From: Thinopyrum elongatum
Taxonomy: Eukaryota; Streptophyta; Magnoliopsida; Poales; Poaceae
DNA length: 64,000 nucleotides
Assembly: GCA_011799875.1 (NCBI GenBank)
Contig: CM022302.1
Location: forward strand, 54,351,153 to 54,415,152
Direction: 5' to 3'
This document shows, piece after piece, positions 33,024-44,517 of the stretch; position 1 is the first letter of the stretch; the number at the start of each line of letters is the position of its first letter. The translations under genes and the position numbers were made by a program. The notes under the pieces were generated by a model. The model was given only the letters and a program-made list of their open reading frames with translations, had not been told where the DNA came from and searched no databases.

Positions 33024-35960
33024 TGGCATAGTTTGTCAAAATGATCTCGTATTTCGCATAAGTATGCATCTTGGAATGGCAACCAATGTTGCCAAATAGA
33101 GCTTTCATTTTCTTTGCACAAAAAAATTATTTTCTATTTTTTGAGTGCCTAAAATGAGCTTTTTTGTGACGAACCTACCATATATTTGTTGCAAAATTGG
33201 AGCAAATCAATTTTCTAAAATATTAGGCCATATTTAACGTACAATTGATCAAATGGTTTGGTGTCAAAAACTTTGATCCACCTCTCATGAAAAAAACAAA
33301 TTTCTGCCGGTTCAGCTAGAACCGGGTCAAGTTTGAACTGCAGCTGCCTCATAGTTTGCTCTTTATTTTCTCCAAAAAATATTTCTAGGTACAAAAGTAT
33401 CTATTTCTTCAAAGATACTCCAATTTTTTTGCAATATTCAAACCCTAGCTACGAACGGTCATACCCGCCGTTTTGACCGCATTTTGAAACGGGCATGAAA
33501 AATTCAAAAAAAAATCAAAAAATTAGAAAACCTTCGCATTGTGTCATTATATGTGACTAAGTTACCCGGAAAAATAATAAACTTGTAATATGGCAATTAT
33601 TTTAAAAAAGTGTTCTAAAAAATGAGCTATCATGTGTGAAAATTCGTTGCTTTCAAGTCATATCATCACTGTTATGGCCACATTCATGGCATAGTTTGTT
33701 AAAATGATCTAATATTATGTACAAGGTTGCATCTTGGAATGGCAAACAATGTTAACTAAGGAAGTTTTCTTTTTCTTTGGACGGAAAATTCATTTTTCAT
33801 TTTTCGAGTGCCCAAAATGAGTTTTTTTTGTGAAGGACCTACCATATATTTGTTTCAAAATTGGACCAATTCAATTTTTAAAAATAATATGCCATATTTA
33901 ATGTACAATTGACCAAATGGTTGGGTGTCAGAAGTTTTGATCCACCTCTCGTGAAAAAGATAAATTTTCGCCCATTCAGTTGGAAGCGGGTTAAATTTGA
34001 ACTGCAGCTACCTTATAGTTTGCTATTTATTTTTTCCAAAAATCATTTCTAGGTACATAAGTATCTATTTAATCATAGAAACACCAAAAAATTTCCAAGA
34101 TTCAACCACTAGCTAGGAACGGTCATGCCCGCCATTTTGACCGCATTTTGAAATGGGCATGAAAAATTCAAAAAATTGGCAAACCTTCACGTTGTATCTT
34201 TATATGTGACCAAGTTACCAGGAAAAATAATAAACTTGTAATACGGCAATTACTTTAGAAAAGTGTTCTCAGAAATGAGCTAGCATGTGTGAAGATTCAT
34301 GGCTTTCAAGCCAAATGATCAATCTTATGGCCACATTCATGACATAGTTTGTTTAAATGATCTAATATTGTGCACAAGGGTGCATATTGGAATGGCAAAA
34401 AATATTGACTAAAGAAGTTCTCTTCTTCTTTGCACGGAAATTTCATTTTCCATTTTTCGAGTGACCAAAATTAGTTTTTTTGTGAAGGGCCTACCAAATA
34501 ATTGTTGCAAAATTGGACCAATCAACTTTCTAATATACTAGACCATATTTGATGCACAATCGACCAAATGGTTGGGTGTCAAAAGGTTTGATCCATCTCT
34601 CGTGAAAAAGACAAATTTCCGTCGATTCAGTTGGAAGCGGGTCAAATTTGAACTGCAGCTGCCTTATAGTTTGGTATTTATTTTTTCCAAAAATCATTTC
34701 TAGGTACATAAGTATATATTTAATCATAGAAACACCAAAATTTTTCCAAGATTCAACCACTAGCTAGGAACGGTCATGCCCGCCGTTTTGACCGCATTTT
34801 GAAATGGGCATGAAAAATTCAAAAAAAATCAAAAAATTGGCAAACCTTCATATTGTGTCTTTATATGTGACCAAGTTACCAGGAAAAATAATAAACTTGT
34901 AATACGGCAATTACTTTAAAAAAGTGTTCTCAGAAATGAGCTATCATGTGTGAAGATTCATGACTTTCAAGCCAAATGGTCAATCTTATGGTCACATTCA
35001 TGACATAGTTTGTTTAAATGATCTAATATTGTGCACAAAGGTGCATATTAGAATGGCAAACAATGTTGACTAAGGAAGTTCTCTTCATTCTTTGCAAGGA
35101 AATTTCATTTTTCATTTTTCGAGTGACCAAAATGAGTTTTTTTGTGAAGGGCCTACCAAATAATTGTTGTAAAATTGGACCAAATCAATTTTCTAATATA
35201 CCAGACCATATTTGATGCACAATTGACCAAATGGTTGGGTGTCAAAAGATTTGATCCACCTCTCGTGAAAATAACAAATTTCCGTCGATTCAGTTGGAAG
35301 CGGGTCAAATTTGAACTGCAGATGCCTTATAGTTTGCTATTTATTTTTTCCAAAAATTATTTCTAGGTACATAAGTATCTATTTAATCATAGAAATACCA
35401 AAAGTTTTTAAAGATTCAACCACTAGCTAGGAACGGTCATGCCCGCCGTTTTGACCACATTTTGACATGGGCATGAAAAATTCAAAAAAAAATCAAGAAA
35501 ATTGGCAAACCTTCACGTTGTGTCTTTATATGTGACCAAGTTACCAGGAAAAATAATAAACGTGTAATATGGCAATTACTTTAAAAAAGTGTTCTCAGAA
35601 ATGAGCTATTATGTGTGAAGATTCATGGCTTTTAAGCCAAATGATCAATCTTATGGCCACATTCATGACATAGTTTGTTTAAATGATCTAATATTGTGCA
35701 CAAGGGTGTATATTGGAATGGCAAACAATGTTGACTAAGAAAGTTTTCTTCTTCTTTGCACGGAAATTTCATTTTCTATTTTTTGAGTTCCCAAAATGAG
35801 TTTTTTTGTGAAGGACCTACCATATATTTGTTGCAAAATTGAACCAAATCAATTTTCTAAAATAATAGGCCATATTTAATGTATAATTGTCCAAATGGTT
35901 GGGTGTAAAAAGTTTTTGATCTAACTCTCGTGAAAAAGACAAATTTCCGCAGATTCATTT
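33024..35960. repeat. tandem array, unit about 660 bp, about 4.4 copies, inside CACTA
   Basis: The anchor TG(G/A)CATAGTTTGT occurs at about 33024, 33687, 34340, 35001 and 35666 (periods 663, 653, 661, 665). Each unit contains AACGGTCATGCCCGCC, TTTTGACCGCATTTTGA, TTTGAACTGCAGCTGCC and GAAAAATAATAAAC. The first unit is the most diverged and the middle three the most alike, as expected of unequal exchange. A short rearranged partial copy ends near 36010. No coding sequence. Confidence 0.9.
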
Positions 35961-36009
35961 TCCAATTTTCGAGTTCCCAAAATGAGTTTTTTTGTGAAGG
36001 ACCTAACAA

Positions 36010-36640
36010 ATATTTGTTGTAAAAAAACTTCTACATTTTTCAAGAATATTAGACTACATTTTATGAACACTTTTGTGTACACTAGAAACATCGTTAACAT
36101 TTTTAATAAATATTGTGATATCTAATAGTTTGAACACATGTCTACATTTTTAACACAAATTTTACATATTGTTTATATATGTTTTAACATTTTTCAAATA
36201 CATGATTAACTTCTTTTCATATATTCCCAACAAAAAAACACCTTTTCATACATACGTTTTGATGTCTATATTTTTTTTTACACGTTTTACATTTTTGTAT
36301 ACATATAAAACCTTTTTTATATACGTTAAGAAAATTTAAATACATGATTAACATTTTTAGAAAATCTTGTTTTGTTATCAACTTTTTCATATTATGTATT
36401 ATATTGTACAATTTCCAATAATACTTACTGATGACTATTTTTTCATAACATGAACTTTTTTATACCTATCTAATATTATGTATGATATCAATTTTTTATA
36501 TGCATGAAACTTTTCAAATACACACATTTAGTTTTTTAAACACATGATTACATTTTTTTAAATACGTATTAACATTAACATTTTTTTGAATTACACGTTT
36601 AGTTTTCTAATTGCTAAACCATATAGCAAGATTCACGAAG
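36010..36640. other. AT-rich stretch with ACATTTTT/TACATGATTAAC motifs
   Basis: Low-complexity, T-rich sequence with irregular repeats of ACATTTTT and ATACATGATTA. No ORF or gene signal. Similar AT-rich sequence lies at 17760-18060 and 22910-23170. Confidence 0.5.
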
Positions 36641-37157
36641 AAATTCATTATTTTCCTATTCTTATGATTTTATATTGTTTAATTGGTTTGGAGATTTTTC
36701 TATAAGGAAAAACCATTTTAGAGTTATACAATGAAAACACTGTTTTTTAGACAAAAATGAAAACTTGTTATTTTTCCATTTTTTTCGTTGGGCCGAATAT
36801 ATGTTTTTTTTGAGAAATATGAGGGCATCGCACATTTCTTCCTGGATGGGCCGAGGCCTGCATGGCACACGAAAATTTTAAAAGAAAAAATAAGGTGGCC
36901 TTGTTCCACCGAGGCCCAAGCCCACCTGGAGCGACACCTTAAGTACCAATGCATCCACGTTCAGAACCTCATGACTATTCATATTGGTCGTAATCAGGTA
37001 GAAATAAGGTCGTCGACCACTGTTGTATGCTTTATGACCATTTGGTGTAAGGCAATTTCAGGGTTTGAGCCCTTCCAAGCGAAATGGCCGTGGATTTACG
37101 ACCAATTCAGCTGGGGTCACTGAGAGAAGGTCACAAGTTGACATATTTCTTGTAGTG

Positions 37158-38074
37158 ATACCACTCGACAGTGTCGATTCCTGATTCAGAGCTTCCGAGA
37201 GGGTTAGCCCAGTGAAAAGGAAAAGGAATCTGATAAGGATGAAGACAAAGAAGAAGATGATGGTTACCCCAAGGTCAATGCCACTTTAGTGATTTTTGCT
37301 AACATTGAGAGCAAAAGTCGACTGAAGGTTATCAATCATGAAGTGAATATGGTTGCTCCGGCAACTACGACATATTTAAAGTGGTCGCAGACTCCCATTA
37401 CATTCGACCAGTCCGATCACCCAGTGCACGTTGCTACCCCTGGGCGGCAAGCACTGGTGGTCGACCCAGTCGTTGGGGGCACCCGACTGACCAAGGTTCT
37501 GATGGATGGTGGCAGTAGCTTGAACATTCTGTACGCTGAGACCCTCCGGGGGATGGGCATTCCGATGTCCAAGCTCAGCGAGAGCAACATGAGAATCCAC
37601 GGAGTCATTCCAGGAAAGAAAGCCGATTCACTCGGTCAGATCACTCTTGATGTGGTTTTCGGTGATTCAAAGAATTACCGTAAGGAAAAGTTAACGTTCG
37701 AGGTGGTGGATTTCCACAGTGCTTATCATGCGATTCTGGGTCGGCCTGCATATGCTCGTTTCATGGCTTGACCGTGTTACGTATACCTCAAGCTGAAGAT
37801 GCCTGGCCCCAGAGGTGTGATCACAGTCACAGGGAATCGGCAAAGGGCAGAAGAGTGCCTCCAGAAGGGCTCAAAGATTGCTGATGAGCAAATGGCAGCT
37901 GTAGAAATGGAAGAATACAAAAAGAACGCATATCCGAGTGATTTGTTGCGAGCAAAGAAGCCCGCTTCAGAGTCCGCATTTCAGTCGGCCGGTGCAACAA
38001 AGCCTACCCATATCCATCCGACCGATCCCGATGCTGCTCCGACTCTCATCTCAACAACACTCGACAGCAAATAG
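37158..38074 (+). pseudogene. G3 gag end, protease and linker (stops)
   Basis: After the CACTA the polyprotein resumes with an acidic stretch (SDKDEDKEEDD). The aspartic protease region follows (37289-37771): VVGGTRLTKVLMDGGSSLNI with the DGGS active-site variant of this group, then AYHAILGRPAY. TGA at 37769-37771 and TAG at 38072-38074 interrupt one and the same frame, which also runs into the RT. The linker 37799-38074 (MPGPRGVITVTGN) leads to RT. Confidence 0.8.
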
Positions 38075-38902
38075 GAAGAAGCGCTCATCCAGTTCCTTCG
38101 TGAGAACTGGAACATCTTCGCATGGAAACCATCTGACATGCCAGGTGTACCCAGGGGACTGGCTGAGCACCGTTTGCGAGTCGACCCAAAAGCAAAACCC
38201 GTCAAAGAGCATCTCCGTCGGTCCGTCGTGGAGAAGAGGAAGACAATTGACGAGGAGGTGGCTCGGCTTCTGGCAGCTGAGTTCATCCGCGAGATATACC
38301 ACTCCGAGTGGCTCGCCAATGTTGTCATGGTCCCCAAGAAAGATAAATCACTTCGTATGTGTATCGATTTTAAACATATCAATCGGGCCTGCCCGAAAGA
38401 TCACTTCCCTCTGCCCCGCATCTACCAGATAGTTGACTCGACTGCGGGGTGTGAGCGATTGTCCTTCTTGGATGCATATTCCGGGTACCATCAGATCCGA
38501 CTGTATGGACCCGACGAAATAAAGACAGCTTTCATCACCCCATTCGGGTGTTTTTGCTATGTTACCATGCCCTTTGGCCTCAAGAATGCTGGTGCCATGT
38601 TCATGCGTATGATTCAGAAGTGCCTGCTCACTCAAATCAGTCGGAACGTAGAAGCTTACATGGATGACATCGTGGTCAAGTCACGCAAAGGTTCCGACCT
38701 ACTGACTGACGTCGCTGAAACCTTTGCCAACTTAAGAAGATATGATATCAAGCTCAATCCGTCAAAGTGCACATTCGGAGTTCCAGGTGGAAAGTTACTC
38801 GGCTTCCTCGTTTCCGAACGAGGGATCGACACAAACCCAGAAAAGGTTGGCACAATCCTCCGAAGCTTACGCATTAAGTCGATTCATCTCACGTCTCGGT
38901 GA
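38075..38902 (+). pseudogene. G3 reverse transcriptase
   Basis: Same frame as the protease. Visible are LRVDPKAKPVKEHLRR, ANVVMVPKKDKSLRMCIDF, RLSFLDAYSGYHQIRL, TMPFGLKNAGAMFMRMIQ and the catalytic YMDDIVVKS near 38657. The thumb LNPSKCTFGVPGGKLLGFLV follows. Near 38874 a deletion removes about 20 residues and shifts the frame, so the open stretch ends out of register at 38902. All catalytic aspartates remain, but the enzyme is cut off from RNase H. Confidence 0.85.
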
Positions 38903-39320
38903 AAAGGCATTACCTCTTTACTGACTGATGAAGAAGTCTGACAAGTTCGAGTGGAATCCTGAAGCTAAAGCAGCGTTTGAAGAGCTCAAAGCCCTGCTTT
39001 CCACCCAGCCGGTGCTTGCTGCTCCAGTCAGCAAAGAGCCTCTGTTGTTATATATTGTAGCCACTGGACAGGTTGTCAGCACAGTGCTCACGGTCGAGCG
39101 GTAAGAAGAAGGCAAAGCCTACAAAGTTCAACGCCCAGTGTAATATATTTCTGAAGTTTTAACTCCATCCAAGCAAAGATACCCGCATTATCAGAAGCTT
39201 GTCTATGGGATTTACTGGACCACGAAGAAAGTTGCACATTACTTTGCAAACCACTCGGTTTCAGTCGTCAGCGATGCCCCATTATCTGAAATTCTGAACA
39301 ATCGGGACGCAACTGGTCGA
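38875..39320 (+). pseudogene. G3 connection and first RNase H (retroviral type), degenerate
   Basis: After the deletion, sequence resembling SRFISRLGEKALPLY, EELKALLSTQPVLAAP and YPHYQKLVYGIYWTTKKVAHYF can be read across several stops (near 38920, 39103, 39140). This is the polymerase-linked RNase H segment, which is often degenerate in elements that have gained a second RNase H. Confidence 0.65.
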
Positions 39321-40268
39321 GTGGCCAAGTGGGCGATTGAACTTCTTCCTTTGGATTTCAAGTTTGAGGCAAAGAAAGCAATCAAGTCTCAGGCAATAGC
39401 AGATTTCCTCGCCGAGTGGATTGAGCAGGAGCAACCGACTCAGGTTCACTCGGAACATTGGACTATGTTCTTCGATGGGTCCAAAATGTTGAATGGTTCC
39501 GGCGCTGGAGTGGTTTTAGTATCCCCAAGAGGTGACAAGCTCAGCTATGTCCTCCAGATTCACTTTGATTCTTCAAACAATGAATCTGAGTATGAGGCAC
39601 TTTTGTATGGGTTACGTATGGCCATTTCAGTCGGCGCCCGACGCCTGATGGTTTACGGCGACTCAGATTTAGTGGTCAATCAAGTGATGAAGGAGTGGGA
39701 TATCAGAAGCCCAGCTATGACTGGTTATTGCAATGCAGTAAGAAAGTTGGAGAAGAAGTTTGAAGGGTTAGAGCTCCACCACATACCCCGAATCAAGAAT
39801 CAAGCTGCTGATGATCTGGCAAAGATAGGTTCCACTCGGAAACCAATTCCCAGTAATGTGTTCTTGGAGCATCTTCATACCCCGTCAGTTCAAGAAGATC
39901 CTTTTACAGAGGAGCCCCCACAACCGATAAGCTCAACCGATCCGACTGAGATTGAAGTCCCAGCAGTGGTCGACCTGATCATGGAGGTTTTGGTGATTAT
40001 CCCCGATTGGACGGTGCCATATATTGCATACCTACTTAGGCAAGAGCTCCCAGAAGATGAGAATGAGGCCCGCCAGATCGTTCGTCGATCCAAAGCCTTC
40101 ACAGTTATTGGAGGGCGACTTTTCAGAGAAAGTGTTACCGGAGTTGCTCAGCGCTGCATCTCTCCAGAAGAGGGTCGATTGATCGTAAATGAGATCCACT
40201 CGGGAACCTGTGGTCACCATGCGTCCTCTCGGACCATCGTGGCCAAAGCATACCGAGCGGGATTCTAA
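39321..40268 (+). pseudogene. G3 second, archaeal-type RNase H and integrase N-terminus
   Basis: Open for 315 codons. WTMFFDGSKMLNGSGAGVVL starts the RNase H fold; SSNNESEYEALLYGLRMA gives the Glu and VYGDSDLVVNQV the next Asp. HIPRIKNQAADDLAKI ends the domain. This extra RNase H is a hallmark of Tat elements and is thought to add RNA-primer cleavage capacity. The tail enters the integrase zinc region (HSGTCGHHASSRTIVAK) and stops at TAA 40266-40268, where a Tyr codon is expected before WPRA. Confidence 0.85.
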
Positions 40269-41240
40269 TGGCCGCGTGCAAATGAGATGGCAAAAGATAT
40301 AGTCGACAAGTGCGAAGGCTGCCAGTTCTACTCAAACATGTCTCACAAGCCTGCATCTGCCTGGAAGACCATTCCACTTGTCTGGCCGTTTGCAGTCTGG
40401 GGTTTGGATATGGTTGGACCTTTCAAGACCGGCAGAATTGGCTTCACTCATTTGCTCGTAGCAGTCGACAAATTCATCAAATGGATCAAAGCCAAGCCCA
40501 TCAAGAATCTTGACTCAAGCACTGCCATCAGTTTCGTCAGAGAGCTAAGTTTCAGATATGGAGTCCCTCACAGTATTATCATAGATAACGGCTCCAACTT
40601 TGATTCCGATGAGTTCAGAGCTTTTTGCGCTTCCCAAGGCACTCGGGTCGATTATGCATCTGTGGCACACCCTCAGTCGAACGGGCAGGCAGAAAGGGCG
40701 AATGGCTTGATCTTACAAGGGCTGAAACCCCGACTGATGCGCGATCTCAAGCATGTTGCTGGGGCTTGGGTGACTGAATTGCCGTTCGTCCTATGGGGAC
40801 TGAGAACAACTCCCAACCGGTCGACTGACTGAACTCCCTTCTTCATGGTATATGGTGCTGAAGCTGTGCTTCCGAGTGACTTACTGCACAATGCCCCCCG
40901 AGTGGAACTCTTCTCAGAAGCTGAAGCGGAACAAGCACGCCAAGACGTAGTTGACCTCCGAGAGGAAGAACGAGAGATGGCTCTGATCCGGTCGACCATC
41001 TATCAACAAGTTCTGCGTCGATTCCACGCCAGAAACGTCAGAGGTCGAGCATTCCAAGAGGGAGACCTTGTACTCCGAGTACACCAGAAACGGCCTCATA
41101 AGCTCGCTCCGGCTGGGGAAGGACCCTTCATCGTCACCAAGGTGCTCCACAATGGAGCGTACCACCTCTACAACGTAACCAAGAAAGAAGACGAGCCACG
41201 CTCATGGAATGCGGACCTGCTCCGCCGTATTTATACCTAA
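40269..41240 (+). pseudogene. G3 integrase
   Basis: Continues in the same frame as 39321. The second half of the zinc site is KCEGCQFYSN. The catalytic core has WGLDMVGPF (Asp), IIIDNGSNFDSDEF (Asp) and HPQSNGQAERANG (Glu). A TGA near 40830 interrupts before PFFMVYGAEAVLPSD, and the C-terminal region FQEGDLVLRVHQKRPHKLAP continues to TAA at 41238-41240. Three stop-type lesions in the RNaseH-INT frame set show it is inactive. No chromodomain is present, unlike G1 and G2. Confidence 0.85.
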
Positions 41241-41369
41241 GCACTCGGATCGACGAGTTGTAATAAGAATCCTTCAGTTTGCTTATCAAAGACAAGATTT
41301 TTTCAGTATCTTAATGATTGTGTTCCCTTAAGCATGTGTGTTCAAATCCCCCAGTGGGTGTCTTAGCCG

Positions 41370-42430
41370 CAAACCCGATTCGCCTAAGTTTAAAAAAAAA
41401 CTCCGAGTGAAGAGCAACCCTCTCACTCGGGGGCTTCGCTGCGAACCCGATTCGCCTAAGTTTAAAAAACACTCCGAGTGGAGAGCAATCCTCCCACTCG
41501 GGGGCTTAGCTGCGAACCCGATTCGCCTAAGTTTAAAAAACACTCCGAGTGAAGAGCAACCCTCTCACTCGGGGGCTTAGATGCGAACCCGATTCGCCTA
41601 AGCTTAAAAAAAACTCTGAGTGAAGAGCAACCCTCTCACTCGGGGGCTTAGCCGCGAACCCGATTCGCCTAAGTTTAAAAAAAAAACACTCTGAGTGAAG
41701 AGCAATCCTCTCACTCGGGGGCTTAGCTGCGAACCCGATTCGCCTAAGTTTAAAAAACACTCCGAGTGCAGAGCAATCCTCCCACTCAGGGGCTTAGCTG
41801 CAAACCCAATTCGCCTAAGTTTAAAAAACACTCCGAGTGAAGAGCAACCCTCTCACTCGGGGGCTTAGATGCGAACCCGATTCGCCTAAGTTTAAAAAAC
41901 ACTCCGAGTGAAGAGCAACCCTCTCACTCAGGGGCTTAGCCGCGAACACGATTCGCCTAAGTTTAAAAAAACACTCCGAGTGAAGAGCAACCCTCTCACT
42001 CGGGGGCTTAGATGCGAACCCGATTCGCCTAAGTTTAAAAAACACTCCGAGTGAAGAGTAACCCTCTCACTCGGGGGCTTAGCTGCGAACCCGATTCGCC
42101 TAAGTTTAAAAAAACTCTCCGAGTGGAGAGCAATTCTCCCACTCTGGGACTTAGCTGCGACCCCGTACTCGCCTAATTTCAAAAACACTCCGAGTGAAGA
42201 GCAACCCTCTCACTCGGGCGCTTAGCTGCGAACCCGATTCGCCTAAGTTTAAAAAAACTCTCCGAGTGGAGAGCAATCCTCCCACTCGGGGACTTAGTAG
42301 CGACCCCGTACTCGCCTAAGTTTCAAAAACACTCCGAGTGAAGAGCAACCCTCTCACTCGGGGGTTTAGCTGCGAACCTGATTCGCCTATGTTTAAAAAA
42401 CACTCCGAGTGAAGAGCAACCCTCTCACTT
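41370..42430 (+). repeat. tandem array, unit about 71 bp, about 15 copies, between integrase and 3' LTR of G3
   Basis: Each unit contains CACTCCGAGTG, AGAGCAACCCTCTCACTCGG, GGGCTTAGCTGCGAACCCGA and TTCGCCTAAGTTTAAAAAA. Units are 69-74 bp; two near 42120-42180 and 42250-42320 share a variant with CCCCGTACTCGCC. The last is cut at 42429. The unit contains a CTCGGGGGCTTA segment resembling the polypurine region before the LTR (GCGGGCTAA at 42464-42472). Short minus-strand ORFs here are by-products of the repeat. Confidence 0.92.
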
Positions 42431-42472
42431 CAGCTCTTTCATCACTCGGACCTCAATCCATTCGCGGGCTAA

Positions 42473-43069
42473 TGACGAGGACATGTACCTAGGGTAGGGT
42501 CATAGGCCCGACCTAGGCACCCTACCCAAGGACACTGCCCTAGAGGAAAGGACATTTAAAATGCAACAAAAGAAACCGACTGAGTTCACCTTGGAGTGCA
42601 ATCCACTCGACCAGTTGTTTCACTCGGATACCCCAATTCCATTCGACCAAGATGATGTCACTCGACCATAAGAGAAACCACTCGGAGTACGGAAGACCTA
42701 AGGTCACTTAGGATGGCAACGGTCAGGTGTTCACTCTGTAGTCTTAAAGACCATTTATAGCTCTTTATAGCTAGCGTTACCAGTAACGCCCTGTCTTAAT
42801 GTATATTGAACCCTGCGTAACGTGTGATGGCTGGGGTCCAGGCGCACTCTATATAAGCCACCCCCTCCACTAGCACAAGGGTTCGCACCCCCTGTAACTC
42901 TCACGCATAATCCAGTCGACCAAGCCTCCGGGCACCGAGACGTAGGGCTGTTACTTCCTTCGAGAAGGGCCTGAACTCGTACATCTTGCGTGCACAACCT
43001 CACCATAGCTAGGATCCTGCCTCCTCCTACGTACCCTCTATTCTTACTGTCAGACTTACTCCCACGACA
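42473..43069 (+). repeat. 3' LTR of G3
   Basis: 597 bp, about 20 substitutions and one indel relative to 25200-25797; TATATAA at 42850-42856. Followed by GGCGA. Confidence 0.93.
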
Positions 43070-43074
43070 GGCGA
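43070..43074. repeat. target site duplication GGCGA of G3 (right)
   Basis: Matches 25195-25199. Confidence 0.9.
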
Positions 43075-44517
43075 CACGAGAGGTCCCAAACCCTAGCCGC
43101 CAGAAGCCACCATTCTCCCCTCCCTCCTCTCCGTCGGCACCGGTGGTTGGCGTCGGGCAAAGCCTGTGCGTGCGACGGAGGCGGCGGAGGTATTCTCCTC
43201 CCTCTCACGGTTCACCGGGTGGCGCGGGGCGCCCTGGCTCGTGGGGGTGCGGTTCCCGTTCTGGTCCACGGCGGGCTGATCCCGGCGGTGTTGTACGGCG
43301 TGGCGCTGGTGGGGATCGACGATCGGAGGCAGGCGGTGCGGCTGGGTGTGGTCGGTAGCGGCAGCGACGCTCGGTCTGGATCCCGGGGTGGCGGCCCCAG
43401 TCGGTGGCGGCTGGTGAGGCTCAGACCGCCCTCGGCAGCATGGCACGGGGATGCCCATGTCCAAGGTGGAGCTGCTCCAGTGGTGCGGTGGCTTCGGCTC
43501 CGATACCAGTTCAGTTCAGCGACGGCGATGAGCAAGTTTGTGATCCTTCCTAACGGCTCATCCGGCATGCCGGGGTGGGGTGGCGGCCCTCCCTCCAGGC
43601 TCTAGTGGTGGCGCACTCCGGCAATGGCCGGAGCGTCAGGGCTCCCGTGGTGGCAGTATTGCTGTGGGTGCTCGCCGGATCTGAGCGGCCAGATCTGGGG
43701 CTTTGAAGGTTGTCTGGCCGGTGCGCAGGTTGTCGGTTGGAGTCTCGTGGGGCAGATCCGGGTGAAGATCTTGTCTTGAACCCGTGGCCGGTGCCGGTGA
43801 TGGCGACACACTGGGCGCCGTCTCCTTCTTGAAGGCATCATCGAGGTGAAGCTCCCACCTCCTTCCGTTACCTCCGGGGGAAACCCTTGATCAGTCGATC
43901 GGATGATGGCGGCGCTCCTGTGTCGTCCCCCCCTTGGGGGCATCATTCTTGGAGGTGTGCATCGGCTCGAGGGACCAGTGGATGGTTTCACCGGTGGAGC
44001 GGCGTTGCATGTGACGCATCGACGGCGTGGAGTCTCGGCGGCGTGGCGCACAGCAGGGTCTCGGCAACGGATGCGTGATAATGGACGAGCGTAGGGAGGT
44101 GGCGTTGTCTGGCGTCGTGGCAGTGTTGACGGCAGGCCTGGCAAGGTCAATGCATTGATACCTGTTCTGAAGATGGATCGGCGGAATACTGTGGCGGCGG
44201 CCTCTGGAGCGTGCGCATGCGGTGCCAGCTAAGAGTCCGCTGGACCGGTTTGTGCCCCTAACCCTCCATTGTGCGGCTTGGTTGAGGCCTCCGGATTTAG
44301 ATGATTGGGGTTGGTGTGAGGTCTGGGCAGGCGGCCCCGATCATGTCCACCTCCTTCATCAAGCTGGTAGGAGTAGCGATGGATGTTGCCAGGAAGAAGG
44401 TGGCTTCAGACATATTTATGTATTACTTTGTAAGGCGTTGTTGAATAATTAATAAAAATTGGCTGTGTGCATTGTTTCGGTGCAGAGGCCGGGGGTTTCA
44501 ACCACCCTTTTGAAAAA
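43075..44517 (+). mobile_element. LINE-like non-autonomous retroposon (no ORF2)
   Basis: Starts in GC-rich leader sequence (AACCCTAGCCGCCAGAAGCC, then GTGGTTGGCGTCGGGCAAAG). It ends with GTTGAATAATTAATAAAA, GCTGTGTGCATTG, GCAGAGGCCGGGGGTTTCAA and CACCCTTTTGAAAAAA, the LINE tail seen at 17103 and 21690. There is no reverse transcriptase sequence in 1.4 kb. ORFs on both strands are G/C-driven and do not resemble ORF1. G3 inserted at its 5' edge. Probably a derivative with LINE 5' and 3' parts mobilised by LINE enzyme. Confidence 0.6.

Larger units (their letters stand above)
30121..37157. mobile_element. complete non-autonomous CACTA transposon carrying gene fragments
   Basis: 7037 bp with terminal inverted repeats: the first 24 bases (CACTACAAGAAATATGTC...) are matched exactly at the right end, then one mismatch and GACC. 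TSD ATA. Subterminal GGTCGC/GCGACC and TGGTCA/TGACCA motifs cluster in the first and last 200 bp. No transposase frame exists; the interior is made of captured exons (31540-32950), a 660-bp-period array (33024-35960) and AT-rich filler (36010-36640). It must have moved with transposase supplied in trans. It lies in G3, so it is younger than G3. Confidence 0.93.
25200..43069 (+). mobile_element. G3: Tat-type Ty3/gypsy retrotransposon with two nested insertions
   Basis: LTRs at 25200-25797 and 42473-43069, TSD GGCGA, span 17870 bp of which about 9.2 kb is nested (solo LTR and CACTA). Gag, protease, RT, RNase H, an additional archaeal-type RNase H and integrase follow in that order. The second RNase H and the YMDDIVVKS active site place it in the Tat branch of the OTA group. 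LTRs differ at about 20 of 597 positions (about 3.4 percent), roughly 1.3 million years at 1.3e-8 per site per year. Several stops and one deletion make it non-functional. Confidence 0.92.

Noticed and set aside
41328..42188. Series of minus-strand ORFs with a repeated KLRRIGFAAKPPSER motif
   Set aside because: They are translations of the 71 bp tandem array of G3. No start context and no conservation beyond the DNA repeat.
41370..42430. CRISPR-like regular array
   Set aside because: Units are continuous tandem copies with no unique spacers, in a plant retrotransposon.
43147..43605. 152-codon ORF in the LINE-like element
   Set aside because: G/C-driven composition, comparable ORFs on the opposite strand, no LINE ORF1 motifs.
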